From Myxococcales bacterium (GTDB lineage: Bacteria; Myxococcota_A; Bradymonadia; UBA7976; UBA1532): 64,000 bases of DNA. A program made the translations under genes and the position numbers. Below, piece by piece: positions 46,881 through 56,234 of this stretch. The first letter of the stretch is position 1, and every line of letters begins with the position of its first letter. The DNA is taken from positions 510,001 to 574,000 of the forward strand of contig JACKDP010000002.1 in NCBI GenBank assembly GCA_020633435.1, in the 5' to 3' direction. The notes under the pieces were generated by a model. It saw only the letters and a list, made by a program, of their open reading frames with translations. It made no database searches and had not been told where the DNA came from.

Positions 46881-48452
46881 GTGGCGGAAGACGTCATCAT
46901 CGGCATCGATCTGGGCACCACGAACTCGTGCGTGTCCGGGGTGGTCGACGGGCAGATCCGGGTGTTCGCCGACGAGAACGGCGACCGCATCCAGGCGTCC
47001 ATGGTGTCGTTCCTGGAGGATGGCTCCGTGCTCGTGGGCAACGAGGCCCGCAAGGAGCAGGTCAAGGATCCCCGCAACACCGTCTACTCGGCCAAGCGCC
47101 TCATCGGCCGCCACTTCGACAGCCGCGTGGTGCAGGCCGCCCGCCAGCAGGTGCCCTTCGAGGTCGTCCGGGGCCGCAACGACGTGCCCCTCATCGAGGC
47201 GCGCGGCGAGCAGTACGGCCTGCCCGAGATCTCCGGCATGGTCCTGCGGCGCATGCGCGACATCGCCGAGTACAACCTGGGGCGGCCGGTCAGCCGGGCC
47301 GTCGTGACGGTGCCGGCGAACTTCAACGACACCCAGCGGCAGATGACGAAGCTGGCCGGCGGGCTGGCAGGCCTCGACGTGGTGCGCGTCGTCAACGAAC
47401 CCACGGCGGCGGCCCTGGCGTACGGCTACGGGCGCCACCTCAGCGCGCGGGTGGCCGTCTACGACTTCGGCGGCGGCACGTTCGACATCACGCTGCTGGA
47501 GGTCCAGCGCAACGTCTTCGAGGTGCTCTCCACCGCCGGCGACTCCTACCTGGGCGGCGACGACTTCGACAACCGGCTGGCCAAGTACATGCTGCTGGGC
47601 TTCCAGCAGCAGCATGGCTTCCCCATCGAGCACGACACCGTCGCCGTCAGCCGCCTCAAGCAGGTGGCCGAGCGCCTCAAGTGCGAGCTGTCGGAGCGGG
47701 ACCGCTCGGCCGTGAGCATCCGCGAGCTGGCCCGCGACGCCCACGGGCGGCCCTGCGACCTCACGTTCCAGGTGGACCGGGAGGCCTTCAACCTCCGCTG
47801 CAAGGACATCGTGCAGCGCACTTTCTCTATTTGTGACGAGGCCTTGCGCGACGCGGGCCTGAAGGCCGCCGACCTCGACGCCGTGGTGCTGGTGGGGGGC
47901 TCGACCCGCATCCCGCTGGTGCGCGACATGGTGTCGGGCTACTTCGGCCGGCCCGCCATGAGCGACATCAACCCCGTGGAGGTGGTGGCCATCGGCGCCG
48001 CCATCCAGGGGGCCGCCCTCAACCAGGAGGTCTTCTCGGAGGTCACCCAGACGCCGCTGCTCATCGACGTGACGCCCATGTCCCTCGGGGTGCGCACGGT
48101 GCAGGGCTACTTCGAGAAGCTCATCGAGCGGAACACCTCCATCCCCTGCGAGGAGACGCGCACGTTCACGACGGCCCAGGACGCCCAGACGGCGGTGCGG
48201 CTGCAGATCTACCAGGGCGAGAGCAACGTGGTGGACGAGAACGTGAAGCTGGGCGAGCTGGAGCTCTACGACCTGCGGCCCGCGGGCCGCGGCGAGGTGG
48301 AGATCGAGGTGACGTTCGAGGTGGACACCAACGGCATCATCGTCGTGACCGCCCGCGACCGCGAGACGGGGATGGAGCAGGGGACGCGCATCAAGGTGTC
48401 GGCCGGCTACTCCGAGGAGGAGGTCGCCGAGATGATGCGGCGTAGCCAGTAG
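46881..48452 (+). CDS. Hsp70/DnaK-like chaperone lacking the C-terminal lid
   Basis: 523 residues from GTG 46881; ATG 46845 is an in-frame alternative, but this start puts the first beta strand (VIIGIDLGTTNSCV) at the expected distance. All nucleotide-binding motifs are present: IGIDLGTTNS, VVNEPTAAALAYG, VYDFGGGTFDITL, GGDDFDNRLA and VVLVGGSTRIPLV. The linker and substrate-binding beta domain are there (LLIDVTPMSLGVRT, IPCEETRTFTT, IYQGESNVVDENVKLGE, EVTFEVDTNGIIVVTA). The protein stops right after SAGYSEEEVAEMMRRSQ, before the helical lid that adds about 100 residues in DnaK. The next gene, 5 bp away, encodes a J-domain protein. It is therefore a specialised Hsp70, not the housekeeping one. 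Confidence 0.93.
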   Translation: MAEDVIIGIDLGTTNSCVSGVVDGQIRVFADENGDRIQASMVSFLEDGSVLVGNEARKEQVKDPRNTVYSAKRLIGRHFDSRVVQAARQQVPFEVVRGRNDVPLIEARGEQYGLPEISGMVLRRMRDIAEYNLGRPVSRAVVTVPANFNDTQRQMTKLAGGLAGLDVVRVVNEPTAAALAYGYGRHLSARVAVYDFGGGTFDITLLEVQRNVFEVLSTAGDSYLGGDDFDNRLAKYMLLGFQQQHGFPIEHDTVAVSRLKQVAERLKCELSERDRSAVSIRELARDAHGRPCDLTFQVDREAFNLRCKDIVQRTFSICDEALRDAGLKAADLDAVVLVGGSTRIPLVRDMVSGYFGRPAMSDINPVEVVAIGAAIQGAALNQEVFSEVTQTPLLIDVTPMSLGVRTVQGYFEKLIERNTSIPCEETRTFTTAQDAQTAVRLQIYQGESNVVDENVKLGELELYDLRPAGRGEVEIEVTFEVDTNGIIVVTARDRETGMEQGTRIKVSAGYSEEEVAEMMRRSQ

Positions 48453-48457
48453 CCCCG

Positions 48458-49438
48458 ATGGAGACACGCAACCAGCAGCCCGCCGGGGCCATGCTCGCGC
48501 GCGGCGCAGGCACGCAGCGCGACGCCATGGTGGTCGAGGCCGATCCGGGCGTCCGGGCCGCCATGGTGCGCCTGCTGCAGAGCAGCGGCTTCACCGTCGA
48601 GGCCTTCGGCGACGGCGACGCCGCCTGGACGCACGCCCGCCGGCAGCGCCTCGATCTCGTGCTCATCGATCGCAGCCTGCCGGGGCTCCCGGGCACGCGG
48701 CTGTGCGAGATGCTGCGGACGCTGCCCTGGGGGGCCACCATCGGGGCGGTGCTCGTCAGCACCGCCTACACCGACCCGTACGTCGGGGCGGGGGACTGCG
48801 GGGCCAGCGGGGCGGACGCCTTCCTGCCCCTGCCCGCCGCGCCGGCCCTGGTGGAGTCGCGGCTGAGCGCGGCCCTGGCGCGCCGCGAGCCCCTGGAGCG
48901 GCTCGGCGTGCTGCCCACCGACCGGGCCCGCTACATCGACGCCCTCTTCGAGCGCCTCGACCGCCTGTCCTACTACGAGCTGCTCGAGCTGGACGCCGAC
49001 GCGGACGACGCGGCCATCCGGCAGGCCTTCCACCAGCGGTCGCTGATCTTGCACCCCGACCGCTACACCCGCCTGCGCACGACGTGGCCCCACGCCTACG
49101 ACCGCATCAACGCCATCTACAAGCGCTTCAACGAGGCCTCCCGGGTGCTGATGGATGCCGGCCAGCGGTCTCGCTACAACCTGGGGCTCCAGCAGCGCGG
49201 CGCCGTCCGCCTGGAGCAGAGCCGGCGCAGCAAGCGGGAGGAGAAGGAGCTGGCCATGTGCCGGACGCCCGCCGCCCGCGACCTCGTGCTCCAGAGCCTG
49301 GAGCTGCGCAGCCTCGGTGACCTGGAGGGGGCCGAGGAGCCGATGGCCGAGGCCTGCGCCCTCGAGCCGGAGAACGTCGACCTGGCCCAGGTCCTCGCGG
49401 CGATCCGCAAGCTGCTCGACATCATGCGGCGCGGCTAG
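48458..49438 (+). CDS. Receiver-domain/J-domain fusion protein, probable Hsp70 cochaperone
   Basis: 326 residues, starting 5 bp after the Hsp70 stop. Residues about 22-140 form a CheY-like receiver: VVEADP acidic pocket, phosphoacceptor-position Asp71 in LVLIDRSLPGLPG, and LVSTA (Thr/Ser strand). The usual Lys near the end is absent (FLPLP, Leu125 where FLxKP is expected). A J-domain spans about 170-242 (SYYELLELDADADDAAIRQA, HPD at 199-201, YDRINAIYKRFNEASRVLMD, RSRYNLG). The C-terminal 80 residues are helical and TPR-like (SLELRSLGDLEGAEEPMAEA). It should stimulate the neighbouring Hsp70's ATPase. The receiver may be a non-phosphorylated signal or docking domain. Confidence 0.9.
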   Translation: METRNQQPAGAMLARGAGTQRDAMVVEADPGVRAAMVRLLQSSGFTVEAFGDGDAAWTHARRQRLDLVLIDRSLPGLPGTRLCEMLRTLPWGATIGAVLVSTAYTDPYVGAGDCGASGADAFLPLPAAPALVESRLSAALARREPLERLGVLPTDRARYIDALFERLDRLSYYELLELDADADDAAIRQAFHQRSLILHPDRYTRLRTTWPHAYDRINAIYKRFNEASRVLMDAGQRSRYNLGLQQRGAVRLEQSRRSKREEKELAMCRTPAARDLVLQSLELRSLGDLEGAEEPMAEACALEPENVDLAQVLAAIRKLLDIMRRG

Positions 49439-49522
49439 CCATCATGCGGGCCATGCTCGCCGCGGCCTCAGCGCGGCCGGGCCGCTAGTCTGGGGAGATC
49501 CCCAAGGGATTCAGGAGGATAC

Positions 49523-50338
49523 GTGCTCACACGCATCATCTCGGGCGTGCTCATGGCGGCGGCGATCCTCGCGGTGCTGCTGCTGGCACCGGCCTGGGCC
49601 ATGGCGATCGTGATCGGCGCGGCCGCCTTCATCTGCGCGGCGGAGCTGCAGGGCATGGCCCACCGGGAGGCCGGGCAGGCGGATCGGGTGGCCCTCTGGG
49701 CGGCCTGCATCGCGGCGGTGGCGTGGCCGATCGTGCAGCCGACGCTGCCCGTCTACGACGCCTCCCGCGCGCTGCTGCTGGGCTTCTTCATCCTCACCAT
49801 CTTCCGCCTCTTCCGGCCCCTGCCCATCGACCTGGCCGCCCGCCGCCTGGGCGCCGACGGCCTGGCGCTGCTCTACCTGGCCGCGACGTTCCCCTACATC
49901 TACAGCCTGCGCCTCATGGGCGAGGGGGGCTGGGTGGTGGTGCTGGTGATGGCCATCACCTTCGGCGGCGACATCGGCGGCTACTTCGCCGGGCGCTTCC
50001 TCGGCCGCCACAAGCTCTACCCCACGGTGAGCCCCAAGAAGACGGTGGAGGGGGCCCTCGGCGGCCTCGCCCTCGGCTTCGGCGCCGCCCTGCTCGCCCG
50101 GGCCGTCTTCCCCGGCCTCGGCGGCCTCTCCGTCGTCGACTGCGTGGTCCTCGGCATCGGCGGCGTCACCTTCGGCATCCTGGGAGATCTGGTGGAGTCC
50201 TTGATCAAGCGCGCCTGCGGCGCCAAGGACTCCGGCACGCTCATCCCCGGCCACGGCGGGCTGCTCGATCGCATCGACGCCCTGCTCTTCGCCGGACCGT
50301 TCTGCGCGTTCTACCTGGAGGCCGTCCAGCCATGGTGA
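49523..50338 (+). CDS. cdsA: Phosphatidate cytidylyltransferase CdsA
   Basis: 271 residues from GTG 49523 with AGGAGG about 5-10 nt upstream. It has eight or so hydrophobic helices, and the CdsA signature near the end: FGDDIGGYFAG-type GGDIGGYFAGRFLGRH, SPKKTVEGALGG, LGDLVESLIKR and KDSGTLIPGHGGLLDRIDAL. It makes CDP-diacylglycerol from phosphatidic acid and CTP in the inner membrane. The stop overlaps the rseP start (ATGGTGA), an arrangement of cdsA-rseP common across bacteria. Confidence 0.96.
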   Translation: MLTRIISGVLMAAAILAVLLLAPAWAMAIVIGAAAFICAAELQGMAHREAGQADRVALWAACIAAVAWPIVQPTLPVYDASRALLLGFFILTIFRLFRPLPIDLAARRLGADGLALLYLAATFPYIYSLRLMGEGGWVVVLVMAITFGGDIGGYFAGRFLGRHKLYPTVSPKKTVEGALGGLALGFGAALLARAVFPGLGGLSVVDCVVLGIGGVTFGILGDLVESLIKRACGAKDSGTLIPGHGGLLDRIDALLFAGPFCAFYLEAVQPW

Positions 50339-52014
50339 GCATCCTCGCCTTCATCGCCCTGATCGGCGTCCTGATCACCGCCCACGAGGCCGGTCACTTC
50401 ATCGTCGCCAAGCTCAGCGGGGTGAAGGTCGAGGTCTTCTCCATCGGCTTCGGCCGCCCCATCGTGAAGCTGAAGCGCGGCGAGACGGAGTACCGCATCG
50501 CCTGGCTGCCCCTCGGCGGCTACGTCCGCATGCTGGGCGATCCGGCCAGCGGCGACCCCATGAGCCCGGGCTCCGCCCACGTCGCCGAGGCCGACCGCGG
50601 CCGCAGCCTGATGGCGAAGCCGCCCCTCGTGCGCATGGCCATCTACGCCGCCGGCCCGGCCATGAACCTCATCCTGCCGTTCCTCATCCTGGTGCCGGTC
50701 TTCGCCCTCTCCGACCGCTACGACCAGGTGACGTCGAGCACCATCGGCGCCCTCGACGAGGCCCTGCCCGCCTGGAAGGCCGGCCTGCGCGAGGGGGACG
50801 TGGTGGAGGCCATCAACGGCGAGGCCATCAGCACGTTCTGGCAGGTGGCCCGCTTCATCGACACCTACAGCGAGGGGGACGGCCCGCTGCGCATGGACGT
50901 GCGCCGGGGCGACGCGCCGGTGCACCTGGAGGTCACCCCGGAGCGCGTCGAGCAGACGCACCGCCTCGTGAACTTCACCCGCTCCTACTTCCGCATCGGC
51001 TACCAGCCCATGTTCCAGGCGGCCGACGTGGCCGTGGCCCGCCCCGACGGGCCCCTCGCCGCCGCCGGCGTGCGCACGTTCGACCGCGTCCTCGCCGTGG
51101 ACGGCAAGCCGACGCCCCGGTACATCGACGCCCAGCAGGCGCTGGCCGCCGTGGCCGCCGGCGCCGAGGTCGACGTCCAGGTCGAGCGCGACGCCCCCCT
51201 CGACCCGCGCCTGCCCTTCCTGGCGAAGCGCGTGACGCACACCCTGCGCTACCGCGGCGATGGCGCCGCGGCCGACCTGCGGCACGCCGGCCCCTGCATC
51301 TCCTCCGTGGCCCCCGACAGCGCCGCGGGCGAGGTCCTGCGCCCCGGAGACTGCATCCTCTCCATCGACGGCGTGCCCCACACCCTCGGCGCCTTCGTCC
51401 AGAACCGCCTCGGCCGCCGCCCCGAGGAGCCCAAGACGCTGGAGATCCTGCGCGACGGCGAGCGCCTCACCGTCACGCTGGCCCCCCGCAAGGTCACCCT
51501 GCAGGACCCCATGGCCGGCGAGATCCAGCAGTGGCAGCTCGGCCTCGTCCTGCTGGCCCGCCCCGACGGCTTCCTCCCGCTGGATTCCGTCGAGAATCCG
51601 GCACGTTGGGGCCATGCCTGGGCCGAGACGACCCAGCGCGTCGGCCTGGAGATCGAGATGCTGGTGGACTCCCTCACGGGCATGTTCACCGGCCGCGTCA
51701 GCCCCACCCAGCTCTCGGGGCCCATCACCATCTTCCGCCTGGCCGGCGAGTACGCCCGGGCGGGGATGGACGTCTTCCTGCGCTTCCTCATCCTGCTGTC
51801 GCTGAGCATCGGGCTCATCAACCTGCTGCCCGTGCCGGTGCTCGACGGCGGCCAGATCCTGGTGGCCTTCACCGAGCTCATCATCCGCCGCCCCCTGCCC
51901 GCGAAGGTGCAGGACGTCCTGCTGCGGGTGGGCGTGGTGCTGGTGCTGACCCTCATCGTCTTCGCCCTGGGCAACGACCTGGTGCGCGAGTGGCGCATCC
52001 AGTCCGCCGACTGA
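50332..52014 (+). CDS. rseP: RseP-type site-2 intramembrane metalloprotease
   Basis: 560 residues from ATG 50332, overlapping cdsA by 7 nt. The zinc motif TAHEAGHFIVAKLSGV and FSIGFG motif lie in the first helix; PLGGYVRMLGD follows. Two PDZ-like domains in the periplasmic region (about 130-390; PAWKAGLREGDVVEAINGEA and DSAAGEVLRPGDCILSIDGV) precede the C-terminal helices with NLLPVPVLDGGQIL, carrying the third zinc ligand. The protein is longer than E. coli RseP because the periplasmic part is expanded. It cleaves regulated anti-sigma or signal-peptide substrates in the membrane. Confidence 0.95.
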   Translation: MVSILAFIALIGVLITAHEAGHFIVAKLSGVKVEVFSIGFGRPIVKLKRGETEYRIAWLPLGGYVRMLGDPASGDPMSPGSAHVAEADRGRSLMAKPPLVRMAIYAAGPAMNLILPFLILVPVFALSDRYDQVTSSTIGALDEALPAWKAGLREGDVVEAINGEAISTFWQVARFIDTYSEGDGPLRMDVRRGDAPVHLEVTPERVEQTHRLVNFTRSYFRIGYQPMFQAADVAVARPDGPLAAAGVRTFDRVLAVDGKPTPRYIDAQQALAAVAAGAEVDVQVERDAPLDPRLPFLAKRVTHTLRYRGDGAAADLRHAGPCISSVAPDSAAGEVLRPGDCILSIDGVPHTLGAFVQNRLGRRPEEPKTLEILRDGERLTVTLAPRKVTLQDPMAGEIQQWQLGLVLLARPDGFLPLDSVENPARWGHAWAETTQRVGLEIEMLVDSLTGMFTGRVSPTQLSGPITIFRLAGEYARAGMDVFLRFLILLSLSIGLINLLPVPVLDGGQILVAFTELIIRRPLPAKVQDVLLRVGVVLVLTLIVFALGNDLVREWRIQSAD

Positions 52015-52024
52015 CAGGCTCTCG

Positions 52025-52696
52025 ATGAACATCCTCTGCGCCGACACGGCCACCCTCACCGCCTCGGTCGCCGTCTTCGCCGACGGCGAGCTGCGGGCCG
52101 AGCGGGCCGCCCGCAGCATCGGCGGCCACGGCCCCGGCCTGCTCGACCAGATCCACGGCGCCCTCGAAGACGCCGAGCTCGAGCTGGGCGCGCTGGACGC
52201 CCTCGTCTGCGGCCTGGGCCCCGGCACCTTCACCGGCCTGCGCATCGCCCTCGCCACGCTCAAGGGCCTGGCCCTCGCCCGCGGCCTGCCGCTCTACGGC
52301 GTGCGCACGACGCTCGCCCTGGCCGCCGCCCTGCCCGGGCGCCCGGTCGTGGCCGTCCTCGATGCCCGCCGCGGCGAGGTCTTCGCCGAGGGCGCGGGCC
52401 TCGAGCCCTGCTGTCTGCGGCCCGCCGACCTGGCGGCCCGGCTGCCCACCCCCTGCGTCCTGCTCGGGGACGGCGCCCGCAAGTACGCGAACGTGCTGGT
52501 GAAAGAGGGCGTCGAGCTGCCGGCTGCGTCGGCGCTGCACGCCCCCCGGGCCGCCCTGCTGCTGGGCGCCGCCGACCTGAGCCAGCCCGCCCCGGCCCTC
52601 GCCACGCTGGAGCCCACCTACGTCCGCCGCTCGGACGCCGAGATCAACTACCCCGACGGCTTCCCCGACTTCGCGGGGCGGCTCCCGCCGGGGTGA
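52025..52696 (+). CDS. tsaB: tRNA threonylcarbamoyladenosine biosynthesis protein TsaB
   Basis: 223 residues from ATG 52025. ASKHA-fold motifs are present: NILCADTATLTASVA at the N terminus, GHGPGLLDQIHGAL, and GLGPGTFTGLRIALATLKGL, the TsaB-defining block. The C-terminal half is weakly conserved as expected. TsaB partners TsaD and TsaE in making the t6A modification at position 37 of ANN-decoding tRNAs. It is 10 bp after rseP and overlaps the next gene by GTGA. Confidence 0.94.
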   Translation: MNILCADTATLTASVAVFADGELRAERAARSIGGHGPGLLDQIHGALEDAELELGALDALVCGLGPGTFTGLRIALATLKGLALARGLPLYGVRTTLALAAALPGRPVVAVLDARRGEVFAEGAGLEPCCLRPADLAARLPTPCVLLGDGARKYANVLVKEGVELPAASALHAPRAALLLGAADLSQPAPALATLEPTYVRRSDAEINYPDGFPDFAGRLPPG

Positions 52697-53262
52697 TCCC
52701 CCTCGGCCTCGTCGTCGCCGACACCGAGGCGGAGGGGCCGGGCCGCCGCTTCGCCCTCTGGGTGCAGGGCTGCCCGCTGCGCTGCCCGGGCTGCTGCAAC
52801 CCGGAGCTGCTGCCCTTCCGCGGCGGCACCCCCACCGATCCCGACGCCCTGGTGGCCCGCATCCTCGCCACCCCGGGCATCGAGGGCATCTCGCTGCTCG
52901 GGGGCGAGCCCACCGCCCACGCCGCGGGCCTGGCCCGGGTGGCCGCCGCCGTCCAGGCCGCCGGCCTCACCGTCATGCTCTACACCGGCTTCACGCTCGA
53001 CGCCCTGCGCGCCCGCGGGGACGCCGACGTGGACGCCCTGCTCGCCGCCTGCGACCTGGTGGTCGATGGCCCCTACGACCGCACCCAGCCCGACACGACG
53101 CGCCGGTGGATCGGCTCGCGCAACCAGGGGCTGCACGCCCTGACCGGGGCCTACGACCTCGCCGATCCCCGCTTCCACGCGGGCGAGACGCTCGAGATCC
53201 GGCTGGTGGGGGGCGAGATCGTGGTGAACGGCTGGCCCTGGAAGGGCCGCGGGCTGCCCTGA
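52693..53262 (+). CDS. Radical SAM 4Fe-4S protein, NrdG-like
   Basis: 189 residues from GTG 52693 overlapping the tsaB stop. The cluster motif is CPLRCPGCCN (CxxxCxxC), in the context FALWVQGCPLRCPGC seen in anaerobic ribonucleotide reductase activase and related activators; LLGGEPTAHAAGL is the GGE SAM-contact strand. The C-terminal end has DLVVDGPYD and WIGSRNQGL, both typical of NrdG-like proteins. No class III reductase gene lies in the window, so the partner is unknown. It could activate another glycyl radical enzyme or modify another target. Confidence 0.85.
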   Translation: MIPLGLVVADTEAEGPGRRFALWVQGCPLRCPGCCNPELLPFRGGTPTDPDALVARILATPGIEGISLLGGEPTAHAAGLARVAAAVQAAGLTVMLYTGFTLDALRARGDADVDALLAACDLVVDGPYDRTQPDTTRRWIGSRNQGLHALTGAYDLADPRFHAGETLEIRLVGGEIVVNGWPWKGRGLP

Positions 53263-53272
53263 AGGGCGCGCG

Positions 53273-56173
53273 TCAGGGCGCCTGGCAGGCCGGCAGATCC
53301 TGGATCGTGTCCAGGTCGGGGCAGGTGGGCGACTGCAGGCACCACGGGTCGTCGTCGTAGATGAGCCGCCCGCCGCACGCGTGGTAGATGGCCAGCAGGT
53401 TCTGGGCGTGGAACCCGTAGTTGAAGCCGTTGGCCTCGTGGAACGCGATGAAGGCGTGGGTCCCCTCGACGCCGTAGAACCGGATGCCGGACACCCCGGT
53501 GCCGGTGGTGATGGGCGGGAAGGGCCCGATGGGCCGCTCCTCGGGCGGGTTGTCCCCCGCCAGATCATCCAGGTCGTAGTAGCTGTTGTGCATCGCGCCC
53601 GTCTTGATGATGGCGCGGGCCCGGGGCTCCCACTCGGCGCGGGTGCGGCCGAGCAGGCCGCCCGCCAGCGCCAGGTCGACGTTGGTGCTGAAGGGCACCG
53701 TGTCGTCGCCGATGGCGTTGAGCATCAGCACGTTGGTCGGGGCCTTGCCCGGGGGCGGGGACGTCATGCTGGGGATGAAGCTGGCCGGGTCACAGCGATC
53801 GAAGACGTGCTGCAACACCGCGACCACCTTGCGGAAATCGGGGGTGTTGCGCTGGTAGCCGGCCCCGTCCACGGGGGAGCGCGCCTCGAAGACCTGGTCG
53901 CCCACGGTGATCTGGATGCGGTCGCCCTTGTCGGCCTCGACCTGCAGCGAGAAGCCGCCGCCGTCGTTCACCTCGCCCGCGTTCTTCTCGCCGTTGTCCA
54001 GGTTGGCCAGGGCGATGGGGGTGCCCGGGGCGGGCAGGGGCAGGGTGGCGAAGGCGCGGTCGCGGGCCTTGCTGGGCTTGCAGCGGTCGGCGTCGTTGCT
54101 GAACGTGAGCAGCAGCTCCCCCGCGTCCGGGTCCGGGCAGCCCACGACCAGGGTGCCGAAGACCTCCACGAGCAGGCGCCCGGCGATGTCGTCCAGGCTC
54201 GAGCGCAGCATGATGTCCACGAAGCCGCCGCCGGCCACGATGGGGGTGGCCGTGGTGATCTCGGGCTCCACGCTGCCGGCGATGACCGAGTGGAAGCCCC
54301 CGAGGGACGTCCCCGCCACGCCGAACGCCACGCCCGGGCCGCCCACGTCCAGGATGCCGTCGGCGTTGAAGTCGCCGGCCAGCAGGTTCGGCTCCAGCTC
54401 CTCGATGGTGGCGTCGCGGGGCACGGCGATGGCCGGGGGCACGGCGTCGGGATCGAAGCCGCGGATGATCTTCACGAGCTGCATCAGGTCCATCGTGTCC
54501 TGCATGAAGGACGCGCACTGCCGGAAGGGGTCCGAGAAGAAGAAGCCCTCGGCGGTGTCCAGGACGCCGTCCCCGTTGATGTCCTCGTTGCGGCCCTTCA
54601 GCGCGATCTCGGCGAAGAGGCCGATGCCGGTCAGGGCGTCGTAGAAGGCCTCCAGATCCGCGTCGTTGACGCTGCCGTCGGGGTTGATCAGGCGGAACTG
54701 CCGGAACTCGTCCAGGCGGTCGGGGGCGAGGAACTGGGCCAGCAGCGAGGGCAGGGCCGCCAGGATGGGGCCGAGGGAGTCGCGGTTGTCGTCGATCAGG
54801 GCGCGGAAGTCCGAGACGAGGGGCCCGTGGCCCACCTCGTCGAAGGCCAGCGTCGCCCAGCCCTGGCGGGCCATCGCCTCGGCCACCACCAGCGACTCCA
54901 TGCGGCTCGAGCCCGTGCCGTGGAAGTAGAAGAGCACGGGGAACGGCGGCTTGTGGCGCTCGGTGGCCTTGGGCACCGTCAGCATGAACGGCACCTCCTG
55001 CACCCCCACGTCGCCGGTGCCGGTGTGCACGTTCACGGTGAACTCGTCGCGCTTCCCGGTGCGCATGTCGGCCGTGTCCACCGTGCCGAAGACGATGTAG
55101 TCGGCGGCCTTGAACTCCACGCCGTCCAGGCCCAGGTCGGGCTGGAACGAGCCCACGATGCGCAGCAGGCGGCCGAAGAACTCGGCCTGCAGGATCATGC
55201 GGGTGTCCGTCGGATCGTCGGGATCGTCGGTGTCGTCGGCGTCGTGGTCGATGCCCGTGTCGTGGATGCGCTTGATGCGCGCGGGGGCCACGTCGGCGAT
55301 GCGGGCCAGGGGGCCCTGGCCGTAGAGCCCGTCGCGCATGGTCTTCACCGGGGCGAGGATGTCGGCGGTGGTGTACGTCCAGCCGAAGGCCAGGCGCTCC
55401 GGCGACAGCCCGGCCAGGGCGACGGCGCGGCGGATGTCGGGGGCCTGGGCCGCGTGGACCTTCTGGGGGAAGGGCGAGCGGATGGAGCCCATGGTGCCGT
55501 CGGGCGCCAGCCCGACGAGGTCCCGCGTCAGCAGCACCGCGTGGCGGGCCCCCTGGGCCAGGGGGATGACCGGCCGGATGATGAGCGTGTTGGTCTCGAC
55601 CTCGTAGTGGGTGACGCGCTCGGCCTCGCCGTCGCCGTCCAGGTCCACGACGTTCTCGCGGCCCAGCATGAGGTCGGGCAGATCCCCATCGGGATCCTGG
55701 CCCCAGTACGACCCGTTGGAGTTCTCCAGCGGGAAGTAGCCCTGCCCCAGATCGAGGGCCGCGATCTCGCCCTCCCGCGGATCCCCGGGCTCGATGTTCA
55801 CCACGAGGATGGAGCGCTCGCTCACGGTGGTCAGATCGAGGGGCCCGTCGAAGGAGACGAAGATGGGGGCATACGGCCCGAACCCATCGAGACCATTGAG
55901 CTTTTCGCGGAGCTCCGTCCGGTGCTCCGACGGCTGCTGCACCGCCAGGTTCCAGGCGCGCCCGTTGTCGTTCAGGCCCGAGCGCGTGAGGCTCAGGTCG
56001 TTGGGGAACGGCACCTCGGCCACCGGCAGCGTCAGCGGGTTGAAGCGGACGGACGGGCCGTGGGGGCCCGGCTCCACGCCCAGCTCGCCCTGGGCGGGAT
56101 CCTCGCCGCCCGGCACGCAGCCGGGCAGGATCGCCAGGGCCGACAGGAACGTGGACAGCAACCGGTGGGTCAT
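53273..56173 (-). CDS. Lipase-like alpha/beta-hydrolase lipoprotein
   Basis: 966 residues from ATG 56173, selected because it begins the signal LLSTFLSALAILPGC with a lipobox. The N-terminal segment contains LPVAEVPFPNDLSLTRSG, like the N-terminal domain of bacterial virulence-factor lipases (Pla-1/VolA type). The hydrolase part has PPFPVLFYFHGTG (oxyanion strand) and GVAGTSLGGFHSV, the G-x-S-x-G nucleophile elbow. C-terminal candidates for the triad are an Asp in NAIGDDTVPF and a His near VEGTHAFIAFHEANG. An Asp-rich insertion lies at about residues 330-350. It is probably lipid-anchored and faces the periplasm or outside. Third gene of the AI-2E permease/HtrA group. Confidence 0.82.
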   Translation of the reverse strand: MTHRLLSTFLSALAILPGCVPGGEDPAQGELGVEPGPHGPSVRFNPLTLPVAEVPFPNDLSLTRSGLNDNGRAWNLAVQQPSEHRTELREKLNGLDGFGPYAPIFVSFDGPLDLTTVSERSILVVNIEPGDPREGEIAALDLGQGYFPLENSNGSYWGQDPDGDLPDLMLGRENVVDLDGDGEAERVTHYEVETNTLIIRPVIPLAQGARHAVLLTRDLVGLAPDGTMGSIRSPFPQKVHAAQAPDIRRAVALAGLSPERLAFGWTYTTADILAPVKTMRDGLYGQGPLARIADVAPARIKRIHDTGIDHDADDTDDPDDPTDTRMILQAEFFGRLLRIVGSFQPDLGLDGVEFKAADYIVFGTVDTADMRTGKRDEFTVNVHTGTGDVGVQEVPFMLTVPKATERHKPPFPVLFYFHGTGSSRMESLVVAEAMARQGWATLAFDEVGHGPLVSDFRALIDDNRDSLGPILAALPSLLAQFLAPDRLDEFRQFRLINPDGSVNDADLEAFYDALTGIGLFAEIALKGRNEDINGDGVLDTAEGFFFSDPFRQCASFMQDTMDLMQLVKIIRGFDPDAVPPAIAVPRDATIEELEPNLLAGDFNADGILDVGGPGVAFGVAGTSLGGFHSVIAGSVEPEITTATPIVAGGGFVDIMLRSSLDDIAGRLLVEVFGTLVVGCPDPDAGELLLTFSNDADRCKPSKARDRAFATLPLPAPGTPIALANLDNGEKNAGEVNDGGGFSLQVEADKGDRIQITVGDQVFEARSPVDGAGYQRNTPDFRKVVAVLQHVFDRCDPASFIPSMTSPPPGKAPTNVLMLNAIGDDTVPFSTNVDLALAGGLLGRTRAEWEPRARAIIKTGAMHNSYYDLDDLAGDNPPEERPIGPFPPITTGTGVSGIRFYGVEGTHAFIAFHEANGFNYGFHAQNLLAIYHACGGRLIYDDDPWCLQSPTCPDLDTIQDLPACQAP

Positions 56174-56234
56174 GAGCTGGCTCCAGTGGTGGACGGGGGC
56201 ATCCTCGCCGATCTGGCGCCCCCTTTCACGTCGA

